From Sambucus nigra (lineage: Eukaryota > Streptophyta > Magnoliopsida > Dipsacales > Adoxaceae): a stretch of 64,000 nucleotides of DNA. The notes under the pieces were generated by a model. That model worked only from the letters and a program-made list of their open reading frames with translations. It searched no databases and was not told where the DNA came from. The stretch spans positions 502,363,760-502,427,759 of the forward strand of contig OX422210.1 in NCBI GenBank assembly GCA_949130495.1, in the 5' to 3' direction. This document shows positions 1-8,492 of this stretch, piece by piece (position 1 is the stretch's first letter; each line of letters starts with the position of its first letter). A program made the translations under genes and the position numbers.

Positions 1-334
1 AGATTCTTAGATGAAATGAGAGGTGTCAGAGCTTGGAAAAGACATGGCACTCCTGATGAATGAAATACATGGATTGGTTAAACTCTTAAGTCAACAATAG
101 GGTTACCCCCTTATATGCCTAAAACATTCCCCTATCCTCCCCTTGGCACATTTTTCTCCTCAATGTCTCCTCCCGGAACATTTCCCTCACAAATGGCTAT
201 ACCTGCAAACTTTCGTGCATCATTGTCATCCACGCACGTTAACTTTCGCTAGGCGTATTATATATATAACTTGACTGATACTAGGGTTATTGTCACATGC
301 ACTCTCATTTCCATCATTGTAGGAACACATGTCC
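1..334. other. Unassigned left flank of CACTA-1
   Basis: No feature recognised with confidence. The plus strand reads a short broken stretch rich in Pro, Phe and Ser around 110-210 that could be worn transposon protein, but I cannot assign it to a family. The stretch is interrupted at 335 by the target duplication of CACTA-1, so it is probably the left part of whatever that element inserted into. Confidence 0.4.
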
Positions 335-337
335 ATA
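335..337. repeat. Target-site duplication of CACTA-1, left
   Basis: ATA directly precedes the CACTA terminus at 338; the same triplet directly follows the opposite terminus at 7176-7178. Three base pairs is the standard duplication length for this superfamily. Confidence 0.85.
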
Positions 338-364
338 CACTAGACCAAATCTGCCGAATTGTCA
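338..364 (+). repeat. CACTA-1 left terminal inverted repeat
   Basis: Begins CACTAGACCAAATCTGCC and matches the reverse complement of 7149-7175 at about 18 of 27 positions by eye, with the first five bases and the last eight (AATTGTCA) conserved. The weaker middle shows that one or both ends have drifted. Confidence 0.8.
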
Positions 365-600
365 AGGTCATTGACCTTGACAAATTCAACTTGTCAAGGT
401 CAATGACAGTGACATTTCGAGGCGAGACAACTTTTTTTATCACGGTCATGTCGCGGTCAATGACCGTGACACGTTTGTCACGGTTTATAACCGTGACAAA
501 GCCGTGACCCTTTTAAAAAAAAATGTCACGGCCATTGATCGTGACATATCCGTGACAACTTTTTGTCACGAACTTGTCACGATCAATGACCGTGACAATT
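361..600. repeat. CACTA-1 left subterminal repeat cluster
   Basis: At least six variants of a 22-bp palindrome with the core GTCACGGTCATTGACCGTGA, at about 361-382, 393-414, 440-472, 478-499, 524-545 and 567-597, in both orientations. In En/Spm such repeats are binding sites for the TNPA-type protein and are needed in cis for transposition; that role is inferred here from the family. Confidence 0.85.
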
Positions 601-1000
601 CTGGGCAGAATTTAAAAAAAATCTGTTGGGCAGTATGGCCACTGCCACTGCCCAGCAGTATATTTGTACCTGTTATAGCAACGTTACACCTATTCCAAAC
701 ATCATATATTCAAACAAACTAAAGATAATGCAAATATATATTCAAAATAGAAAATATTTAAGAAGAAACAACATCACCATCAATTATCTCAAATCTACAA
801 ACTATTTGCATGGAAAAGAGATTTTGTACCACGACGCTCGGGGACACCTCATTATCCTTCCCTTCTCGTCCGAATAGCCACATAAGTATAGAGCATATGT
901 GGCCTACCCTTAGGGCCACTCCCTGTAGTGTCACTCAAACAGCTAACTTGAGCTCATATGGCACCTCCTTCCAACTAATGTACCCCGGGCAATCGTGTCA
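601..1000. other. CACTA-1 interior between left repeats and B3 arms
   Basis: No coding sequence assigned. The stretch lies downstream of the transposase gene (which reads leftward), so it would be 3' untranslated or intergenic transposon DNA. Reading on the minus strand past the left B3 arm there is no further match to a B3 domain that I can see. Confidence 0.4.
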
Positions 1001-1120
1001 AATATAATTCTCTTCATATCTAAACACTAAGAAATACCATAATCCTATGGATTTATGCGTTGCAAATTCCTTCCAACCGTTGTGTAGCCAAAAATCAGTA
1101 GTTGAAGTTGTCAATTCCAC
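1001..1120 (-). pseudogene. Captured B3-domain exon fragment, left arm
   Basis: The minus strand from 1120 encodes a fragment of the plant-specific B3 DNA-binding domain as found in REM/VRN1-type factors: VELTTSTTDFW, then LHNGWKEFATHKSIG, then FLVFRYE before a stop at 998-1000. The GW-x-x-F and FLVFRY positions are the recognisable B3 features. Only about 39 residues of a roughly 100-residue domain are present and no start codon or second domain is seen, so this is a captured fragment, not a gene. It pairs with the fragment at 1127-1279 in opposite orientation. The family call is from motif recognition; the exact parent gene cannot be named. Confidence 0.8.
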
Positions 1121-1273
1121 CTTTCAATGGTCTCCCATGTTTTGCTAGAAGTTCCAAGTGGTGGGGTATGGAAAGTGGAATTGACAACTTCAACTGGTGA
1201 TGTTTGGATACATAACGGTTGGGAGGAATTTGCAGAGCATCGCTCCATAGGATTATGGCATTTCTTAGTGTTC
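1022..1273. repeat. B3 inverted repeat: 99-bp arms, 54-bp loop
   Basis: Arms 1022-1120 and 1175-1273 are reverse complements at 86 of 99 positions without gaps, with a perfect 20-bp core nearest the loop (1101-1120 with 1175-1194). Weaker similarity continues outward for about 15 bases. A transcript from either strand could fold into a long hairpin. Because both arms are protein-coding in origin, this is not a terminal-repeat MITE. Confidence 0.9.
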
Positions 1274-1279
1274 GGATAG
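1127..1279 (+). pseudogene. Captured B3-domain exon fragment, right arm
   Basis: Plus-strand reading frame of 50 codons ending in TAG at 1277. It shows the B3 pattern LLEVPSGGVWKVELTTST, DVWIHNGWEEFAEHRSIG, then FLVF, covering the middle strands and the GW-x-x-F motif of a REM/VRN1-like B3 domain. It extends about 15 residues further N-terminal than the left arm. Over the 33 shared codons there are no indels and 86 of 99 nucleotides match; 7 residues differ. The stop follows directly where the copy joins a fragment of the element's own transposase gene (from 1274). This is a captured exon piece without an obvious start context; production of a protein is unlikely. Confidence 0.82.
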
Positions 1280-1390
1280 ACGAAGAGATTCAGTCTCCTC
1301 TCCACAAATAGGACACCCCAAATAACTATGTACTAATCACCTATTAAAGGTAAGAAGCGTATATTCATGGATTAGTATAAACAAAACTTA
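1274..1390. repeat. Filler DNA copied from the CACTA-1 transposase gene
   Basis: 1274-1335 matches 3532-3593 (inside the Transposase_21 region) at 60 of 62 positions in the same orientation. The following bases CACCTATTAAAGGTAA (about 1338) and AACAAAACTTAGAT (about 1380) match the 5' end of the transposase gene at about 4950-4976, where they are contiguous. The stretch is therefore a patchwork of pieces of the element itself, joined directly to the right B3 arm. Confidence 0.8.
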
Positions 1391-1519
1391 GATGTAGTTG
1401 GAATATTTATGTATTAATCTCCTCTCCACACACGCACACTACACAAGAGTGCAAATGATAAAGTGCAGATCAATTAAAAGCATTAAAAATGGATGTTTCG
1501 GTACAAATTGAAATATTTA

Positions 1520-2098
1520 TTACAAATTGAAAAATTGTTTCAGATTCGGGTTATCATAAAAAATGGATTGATATTCGGTAGGAGTAGCCAAGTCATCCAC
1601 AATACTATTTAGACGCCTTGGCGCGTGTTGGACAATTGACCACGGCTCGTTATTGATATACTCCGAGTAAAACACTTGCTTAACCTTTTGAAATGCACAA
1701 ACAAACGGATCATCGCTCATGTGGTCGTTGCTCTTCAACTTGGACAAGTCAACCATGATCAAATTGGTGACAGGATCAACTTTACAAGCATTTTTATCCT
1801 CAGCTCTTACCCATTCACAGTAAAATACAACCTCTTTGAAGCTTATATAATCCAATTCAAATATATTTTGGATTACACCATAGTAAGTCATTTCAGCTTC
1901 AATAAGGTTTTTATCTTTTGCACTCGCTCGAAAGAAAGTAAGACCCTTGTATGAAATTCCTGAGTTCTGTACATTTGTACTTTCCTCGTACACTTTAGCG
2001 CCGAAAATGTAACCGTTCAATCGATACTTTTTGTACTCTTGTGCCAGGAACAAGGATCCAGTGGCTAAACGAGCAAGCCTTGATGTTGCATCACCCAT
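1520..2098 (-). pseudogene. CACTA-1 transposase, DUF4216 C-terminal exon
   Basis: An open stretch of 192 residues matching the DUF4216 domain that ends plant TNP2-type transposases. Recognisable segments are YYGVIQNIFELDY, VVFYCEWV and the DDPFVCAFQKVKQVFY run followed by PWSIVQ. It is separated from the DUF4218 part by about 370 bp (2099-2468) without coding match, consistent with an intron. This is the best preserved piece of the gene; it lacks anything beyond the transposon protein family to suggest an independent role. Confidence 0.85.
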
Positions 2099-2468
2099 CT
2101 TTAGGAGCTAAGAATATAGATAAATTAATTATATTAGTGGTAAAATTTGAGTGTAATGTAACGTTATATAACGACTGTTTTCATTATAATTACCTCTTGT
2201 GTCAACCATAGCCTAAATTCGCTATCTGATTGTACCATTATTTTTTGTCTTTTATTGTTCTCACAGGCTTCATATTTACTGCATATTACAAAATTAATCA
2301 TGTATAAAATAATCTAAAATAATGTTAAACATTATAATATTCGAAACTTACTTTTTCCTTTCTTAGACATCTTCATGTGTGTCAAATAGATAACGAGCTA
2401 CTTGTTCATGTTGCAAACTCGTTAATTTCACTCGTTTTCCCATCACATTACCACCATCAACGAGGAAT

Positions 2469-2960
2469 TCATTTAGTCATCAACGCTGGTCGAGTCAGGC
2501 ATATATTCCCGAGTATATATTGATGACTCCACGGTGATGTATTCCTCTGCAATTGATCCTGCAATATATCATGTATTCTTGACGTAATCTTTAAAACTTT
2601 CATTAATCTTTCAAACGGATACATCCACCGATATCTAACTGGACCACAAAGAAGTGCCTTGTCGCATAGGTGTACCAACAAGTGAACACTTATGTCAAAG
2701 AATGGTGGGGGAAAGTACTTCTCCAATACACAAATCGCTTCGTTCACAGTCAATTTTGCGGCCACTATGTGTTCTCGATTCACTACCTTCTCACACAAGA
2801 GGGAGAAGGTAATACTAATTTGCATAATATCCCTACGCAAATCCTTGTGCTTGGAGAAACAGTGCTTAAACAATAGAGGAACCAATTGCATGATCACATG
2901 CCAATCGTGGGACTGACACTTATGTAAATCATGAGTAGCATAATTCACAATCCTTTTCAA
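2469..2960 (-). pseudogene. CACTA-1 transposase, DUF4218 region
   Basis: Encodes CQSHDWHVIMQ, VLEKYFPPPFFDISVHL and RWMYPFERLMKVLK, the signature stretches of DUF4218. There is a frameshift at the boundary with the upstream domain (about 2950-2970), and after MKVLK the normal reading continues in another frame, where EEYITVESSIYTREYMPDS can be read. The segment is thus a pseudogene carrying at least two frame changes. Confidence 0.85.
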
Positions 2961-4015
2961 GTTGGACGAAAAGTAGATGGTCCCTTCAAATTATATATTG
3001 TGTCTAGAAGCACCTTCCTTTCCCCACTCATCAAAGTAAATGCACCGGGGGGAATTATTGTCCTTCCCCTACTATCTTCTTTCAACCATAATTGTGGCTT
3101 AAGTTTTAACGTTGAAGGTCTTTTCGTGCATTTTCTCCATCCTTCGAATGACTCCCCCCAAGGCAAGTACCCACAATATGTTCAATGAAGTTCTTCTCTG
3201 CATGCATCACATCCAATACATGGCGCACCGAGTTTTTCTTCCAATAAGGCAAGTCAAATAAAATTGACCTCCGAGACCATGCCTTTCTTATCTCAGTTTC
3301 ATTCCCAGTTGGGGTCTTCTTATGCTTGACATTCTTAAATTTGGGATTCTTACCTGGCATATTTGGGCCACATTCAGAAGATTTACTTTCAATTTCTAAA
3401 CCCGAAAGTTGTCTCGGCGGTAGCCTATGTTCAACTCCGCCCAATAAAAAATTGGAACCTTTCTCAAATCTGAAACTATGAGCTGGGGGTAAAAACCTCC
3501 TGTGGCAATGGTATACATTTTTTAAGCTAAAGGATAGACAAAGAGATTCAGTCTCCTCTCCACAAATAGGACACCCCAAATAACCATGTACTACACATCC
3601 GGATAATGTCCCATAAGCTGGAAAATCATGAATTGCCCACATCAACATAGCTTTCAGCGTAAACTCTTCTTTTCTAAAAGAGTCAAATGATTGCACACCC
3701 TCTTCCCACAACTCATTTAATTCTTCTACCAAAGGAGCCAGGTAGATATCAATGTCATCACTTGGTGCCTTTGGCCCAGGTATCAATAAAGCCATCATCG
3801 AAAATTCAGGTCTCATACACTGTGAAGGAGGGAGGTTGAGTGGGGCTAGGATCACTGGCCATACACTCTGATTAGTGCTTATATTTCCAAATGGATTTAA
3901 AACATCTGTTTATATAGCCAAACGAATGTTGCGTTGTTCTCGAGCAAAATCGGGATACTCAAAATTCATCCTCCGCCAGGCAATAGAATCAATAGGATGA
4001 CGCATGATATTACCC
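2961..4015 (-). pseudogene. CACTA-1 transposase, Transposase_21 core
   Basis: Carries MRHPIDSIAW, the NPFGN motif, LLIPGPKAPSDDIDIYLAPL, CPICGEET and DVMHAEKNFIEHIVGT, which identify the Transposase_21 (TNP2) domain. The DVMH-x-EKN segment and the CPIC cysteines are among the strongly conserved positions of the family. The reading frame is broken by a stop just before the NPFG motif (about 3910) and by a change of frame near 4016, so this copy cannot make a complete transposase. In En/Spm this protein cuts the element ends together with a TNPA-type partner; no TNPA-like gene was recognised. Confidence 0.88.
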
Positions 4016-4969
4016 CTACTTCTGCCCTAGCATGCAAGTCATTGCTTCTGCAATCCACGATACTGTGAAAAATTGCTTTAATCTAGGCCCAACGGGAAAA
4101 TATTTCAATACTTTTTGAGGCACTTTTGAGCTTGTGCCTTCCTTACTAGTAGATTGGACATATCTAGGTTCATCGCATACCGAACAACGATCGAGATTTT
4201 CATAGTCCTTTCGGTATAGTATGCAGTCATACACACAAGCATGAATCGATTTATACTTCATTCCCAAACCTTTCAAACTGTTCTTCATAACAGGATAGCT
4301 ATTTGGAAGTGTATTCACCTTGGGTAATAAGCCCTTCACCCATTTCAGAATTCCCGTCACGCTATTGCCAGACAAATCGTACTGCGTCTTCAAACTGTGC
4401 AAACCAACCATGGCATGTAAAGTTGTTTGATCTTTCTCACAGCCAGAGTATAACGGTTGGGTCGCCTTAAATTTTAAACTTTGGTATTCATCGTCAAGTT
4501 TTATCGTGTTATCTTCACGAGCACTTGAATCTTCTACATCATCAGTAACCTCATTCTCCTCAGCTTCATAAACTCCGTACGCATTGTCAACTAAATCCTC
4601 TAACATATTATGATCTACATCGTCCCCTTTCACATCTATTCTACTTGTTGAAGGTTGTTGTGAAGGTTGGTCAGGGACAAAAGGAACTTTCAATTCACCG
4701 TGAAAACTCCAAAATCGATAACTATCTTGCATACCTGATCTTAACAAATGTAGTTCAACTGTTTTCCACTCAAATACCTTACCTTTCTTACACCTAGCAC
4801 ACGTACACGGAAACTCTTCATCATTACGACATCTCTTTGCATATTTCACAAATTCGTTAGCACCTATGCGAAACACATCCCCCATTCTATTAGTCTCACC
4901 CATCCACTCTTTGTATTTCGGATATCCCATCACAGCTACCACAACTAAACACCTATTAAAGGTAAACAA
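4016..4969 (-). pseudogene. CACTA-1 transposase, N-terminal part with TAD
   Basis: A 317-residue frame starting with the transposase-associated domain: WMGETNRMG, FVKYAKRCRN, CTCARCKKGK and VELHLLRSGM (about residues 15-90), with the paired cysteines of the zinc-like motif present. An acidic linker follows (about residues 105-180), then LHSLKTQYDLSG and GILKWVKGLLPK, the start of the Transposase_21 region. The methionine at residue 14 is the more typical start, because family members begin just before the W-M motif. The frame ends at 4016 by mutation while homology continues in another frame. Confidence 0.85.
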
Positions 4970-5460
4970 AACTTAGATTTATAGTATGTTTTATTTAATT
5001 ATCCCATCATTTAATTATCCTATTAAAGGGTAAGTGGTTCTATCCCATTCAATACTGCATTTTTCTGTAATATACTTAACAACTCATGCACATTGTTACG
5101 ATTTGAAAAAAAATTGACAGCATATCCCCTTAGTTCTCCAAGTACACGACGTAGATTGGTAGGTGTGAGTGTTATTTCAATTGGTCAATTGAAATAACAG
5201 TCACACTTGTCAATCTAGTATGTACCCAGAGAACATTAAGATACGACTGCAGAACTTCCTCCAAAAGTAACAACTTTAAGCCAATAATAATATTATACAG
5301 AAATTATACAGTCTCAAACTGTCCAAACGGGACAATTCGAGAGATCTCATTACAGGGGTAATGACTCTCGAACGGGTCTAAGGGCTATTGAATGCGTACG
5401 CATAAGAACTAGAAGGCTAGTATCTATGCGCATTATATTTAATTTCAAGTATGATTCATA
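4970..5460. other. CACTA-1 5' region, no gene
   Basis: Upstream of the minus-strand transposase. A local 18-bp inverted match is visible around 5163-5205 (GTGTGAGTGTTATTTCAATT against AATTGAAATAACAGTCACAC). Otherwise nothing recognised; promoter elements for the transposase may lie here but I cannot place one. Confidence 0.4.
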
Positions 5461-5536
5461 TAATGGGTTAATTCAAATACAAAAATAAATTCATGGGTTA
5501 ATTCAAATACAAAAATAAATTCATGGGTTAATTCAA

Positions 5537-5584
<48 letters not shown>

Positions 5585-5755
5585 CCCTCCACACACCCCA
5601 CTCACCACATACACACACCCACCCACCTCCCTCCACACCCCCCACTCACCACATACACACACACCACCACCCCCACTCACTATTTAAAATAATCTCAACG
5701 TTAATTTCATGTAGTGACTGTCTATTTAAAATAATCTCAATGTTAATTTCATGTA
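5461..5755. repeat. Cluster of short tandem repeats and (AC)n
   Basis: Three copies of a 30-bp unit (ATTCATGGGTTAATTCAAAT plus AAT-rich tail) at 5461-5540 run into an uninterrupted (AC)n tract at 5539-5582. Two copies of a C-rich unit of about 45 bp (CTCCCTCCACA...) follow at 5582-5670, then a 33-bp direct repeat at 5681-5713 and 5723-5755. Confidence 0.9.
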
Positions 5756-6599
5756 TTGAATTTCTACTATTGTTTTGTGCTTTTTATAAATCATATTCAA
5801 TGTTAGATATGTGTTTTGTTAAGATATCTAAGCTGTTCTATAGAATTATTTTTTGTATCTTGAAGTTTAAGTTCTAAAATAATCAACCTAAAGTTGTGGT
5901 TCATAAAGTATTATCACAAATATAAACTAAGAGTGATAAAATAACTTTGAGGCATATAAATTAATTGTGACAAAGTAAGATTATGCACCAGAACCTAAAA
6001 TTTTAAAAAAGTGTTTTTATTTAAACCCCACTTTTCTTTCTATAACTCCTATTTTATTAAACTTTAAATATAATTAAGGGTGTATAGAAAGAAAAGTTAA
6101 ATAGGAATAAAAACAACATTTTTAAAATATGAAGGTCTCACCAATTTGATCAAATTTTTCAACAACATAGCTAAATGATATTTTATTTTTCCTGCTTTTA
6201 GCAATTTCGGATGCCATTTTAACCCTTATTGTAGTTTTTTGTTGTAATGTCATTTAAAAAAAAATCATTTAGGTATGCAAATATATTGTAATAGATCTTG
6301 CCTTCCACAAAATGATATTTTATGGTAAAATTTTATTTGATGGATATAAAGTCATGTGATACCTATATGTGTTATTTTGCATCTAATAAAAACAAAAAAT
6401 GCCATATATGGTTTTTTTCTCCATTAGTATAAGTATATAGCGATTATTTCACACTTAAATCACATATTAAGCCGGCCTTCATTTTTTTATGAAATTTATA
6501 GAAAATTACTTATTTATTTTGAATGAAAATAAATTGTTATCCAATATTTTTGGATATTATTTATAATTATGAAACTCATACACAAATTAATGTTGTATC
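5756..6599. other. AT-rich CACTA-1 interior, no gene
   Basis: AT-rich DNA without an open frame of any family I know. One inverted match is visible near 6020-6110 (AAACCCCACTTTTCTTTCTAT with a near reverse complement ATAGAAAGAAAAG at about 6083). Confidence 0.5.
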
Positions 6600-6818
6600 A
6601 AAATAATATTACATTTTTAACCCCTGCCGCTACCCCTACCACCACCCTACCCCACCACCTACCCCCACCCTGCCCCCACCCTACCCCCACCCGGCCCCAC
6701 CCCTACCCCCGCACACACACACGCACATATATACACACATACACACATATATATACACACAAACATATATAAATGGAAGAGATAGAGAGAGAGAGATAAA
6801 GAGAGAGAATTAAACCTG

Positions 6819-6851
<33 letters not shown>

Positions 6852-6925
6852 CAGCGTCGAGAGAGAGAGAGGGAGGGAACGGATGGAGGGAAAAAAGAAG
6901 GGGGAAAGGGTTTTTGCTGCAAATA
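6600..6925. repeat. Low-complexity C-rich and (GA)n tracts
   Basis: 6620-6700 is a run of CCACCCC-type repeats, followed by CA/TA-rich sequence to 6770, then several (GA)n blocks, the longest at 6824-6851. Reading frames through these blocks give only Ser/Leu or Pro/Thr runs and are not genes. Lies in the 5' leader area of CACTA-1. Confidence 0.9.
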
Positions 6926-7145
6926 TTGTCACGGTCGTGTCAAGGTCATTGACCGCGACAATTATTTAAAGAATTATCACGGTCATTGACCGTGACAAGT
7001 CCGTGATAAGTAAATTTGTCATGGACTTATCACGGTCATTGACAGTGACAATTCTTTGTCATGATCGTGTCAAGGTCAATGACCGTGACACAAAACGCGT
7101 GTTTTTTGTCACGGTCAATGACCTTGACAAGGGTGACCGGCTGAA
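6926..7145. repeat. CACTA-1 right subterminal repeat cluster
   Basis: Five or more variants of the same palindrome as on the left side (GTCACGGTCATTGACCGTGA family) at about 6929-6961, 6977-6998, 7018-7050, 7058-7090 and 7108-7129. They confirm that the two CACTA termini belong to one element. Confidence 0.85.
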
Positions 7146-7148
7146 ATG

Positions 7149-7175
7149 TGACAATTTTGTCATTTTGATGTAGTG
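7149..7175 (-). repeat. CACTA-1 right terminal inverted repeat
   Basis: On the minus strand it reads CACTACATCAAAATGACAAA and is the more canonical of the two termini. It is followed by the ATA target duplication at 7176-7178. Confidence 0.85.
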
Positions 7176-7178
7176 ATA

Positions 7179-7518
7179 ATCGACCTTTGGAAATGGGTGA
7201 AGCTCAAATTTTGGTCAATAAAATATACTCTAGTTGCGGAGATGAGCCTGCGTACATTGACCACGGGGAAGGGATATTGTTCTCAAATTATGAAAATTAT
7301 TTTATTATTTGGCCAGTTAATTTGTTGGTCAAGTCTATGCATTGAACACTGTTTTCTTTTTGAAGAAATTCATAATATTTTAATGAATTTGGTTGTAATA
7401 TATGTTTTGTTTGACTTAATTTGCTTGTAATATTTCTTTTTGATAGAGTTTAATGAATTTGATTTGAATTTGCTTTGAATTTTAAAGACTGCAGACTGGC
7501 TTTCCCATAATACAAAGA
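7179..7518. other. Right flank of CACTA-1, probably host CACTA-2 leader
   Basis: AT-rich sequence with no gene. It directly precedes a plus-strand TAD relic, so it is probably the leader of the older CACTA element that CACTA-1 entered. That assignment is inference. Confidence 0.4.
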
Positions 7519-8380
7519 GTGGATGGGACAGAGTCACAACGTATCTAATAATCATGTGAAGGGTATTAGAGAAATTATTAAATATGCAAATAGAAATCTT
7601 AATAGTAATAAGATTTCGTGTCCGTGAAACCAATGTATAAATGGCAAATTTAAGTCATTAGAAGACATTGAATTGCATTTACTTATGTGGGGTATGATGC
7701 AGATTAAAACATATGTATATTCCTTGGGGAAAAGAAAGTACCATATGTTCCAGAAGAATTATCGGTACATAACCGCATGACGGAACCCCACTTGGTGGAA
7801 ATGGTGAACGAATCTTCTGCACATCATCCTTTGACCGACCTAATTGACGATGCTTAGGGAGTTGGCCATGATCATAACCACCAGGCTATGGATATAGATA
7901 ATTTGTATTATAACCAAGTCAATGAGCAAGTTGATGTTGAATTACCCGAAGATCGAAAATATATATAGTTGAAAGATGATGGAGATAAAACTTTGTATAG
8001 AAATTATGAAGAAGGTCAGCAATGATCGATTTGCATAATTTGAAGAGTCAATTTAGTTTATTGGGAAATAACATTACTAGAATTCTTAAGTGGGTTAAAT
8101 ACATTCTCCCATAAGGGAACACGTTACCAGACAATTACCTTAGCAAGGGAAAATTTTGTTGGAAAAGCACGTAATGGAAGTTGATTTGAAACAATCAAAG
8201 TTAGAGGTCAAACACCTTAAAGAGTAACTCACTTGCATTAATGAGGACCTTAAATTGTACCTCGTTCGAAAAAATAGGGCTCAAAGAAAATACAACAAGC
8301 TACTAGAGAAAGAAAATATTATGCAGTTAAATCATGCCAAAACTATTGCAGGAACCATATATTCTTTACTTTAACTCACA
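7519..8380 (+). pseudogene. CACTA-2 transposase relic (TAD and N-terminal core)
   Basis: Degenerate plus-strand copy of a TNP2-type gene. The TAD is readable at 7519-7690 (IREIIKYANRN, ISCP, LEDIELHLL, GM). The start of the core is at about 8022-8120 (LHNLKSQFSLLGNNITRILK, then WVKYILP), matching the homologous part of CACTA-1 on the opposite strand. Stops are frequent and the rest of the transposase is missing. From 8150 to 8380 the frame gives Lys/Glu-rich, coiled-coil-like sequence that I cannot assign. The divergence shows a much older element than CACTA-1. Confidence 0.75.
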
Positions 8381-8492
8381 TTTTTATTTACTTAATATGC
8401 ATAATTTTTTAAATGTTGTATTCCTATATAATGTTAATTAAGTGCTCATTTGGGGGTAAAATAAAAACAATTAGACAAAAAGACAAAAAATT

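Larger units (their letters stand above)
338..7175 (-). mobile_element. CACTA-1, complete En/Spm-type DNA transposon
   Basis: The element is bounded by CACTA on the left (338-342) and TAGTG on the right (7171-7175), with an identical 3-bp target duplication ATA at 335-337 and 7176-7178, as CACTA elements make. Inside each end lies a cluster of roughly 22-bp palindromic subterminal repeats (361-600 and 6926-7145). The body holds a minus-strand TNP2-type transposase with its usual domain order: transposase-associated domain, Transposase_21, DUF4218, DUF4216. The gene has stops and frameshifts, so the copy is non-autonomous now, but the ends are intact enough to be mobilised in principle. The 5' end of the gene faces 7175. 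A captured B3-domain inverted repeat lies at the 3' side. Confidence 0.93.

Noticed and set aside
810..1007. Plus-strand frame of 65 codons overlapping the left B3 arm
   Set aside because: Antisense to the B3 reading in its 3' part and without a recognisable domain in the rest.
1022..1273. Interpretation of the inverted repeat as an ordinary foldback MITE
   Set aside because: No target duplication at its edges, and both arms have intact coding character of a known protein domain.
1111..1305. Minus-strand 64-codon frame across the hairpin
   Set aside because: It crosses from filler DNA through the right arm antisense to the B3 frame; the B3 reading explains the sequence better.
6659..6922. 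Ser/Leu-rich and Pro-rich frames around 6569-6922
   Set aside because: Translation of (GA)n, (CA)n and C-rich low-complexity tracts.
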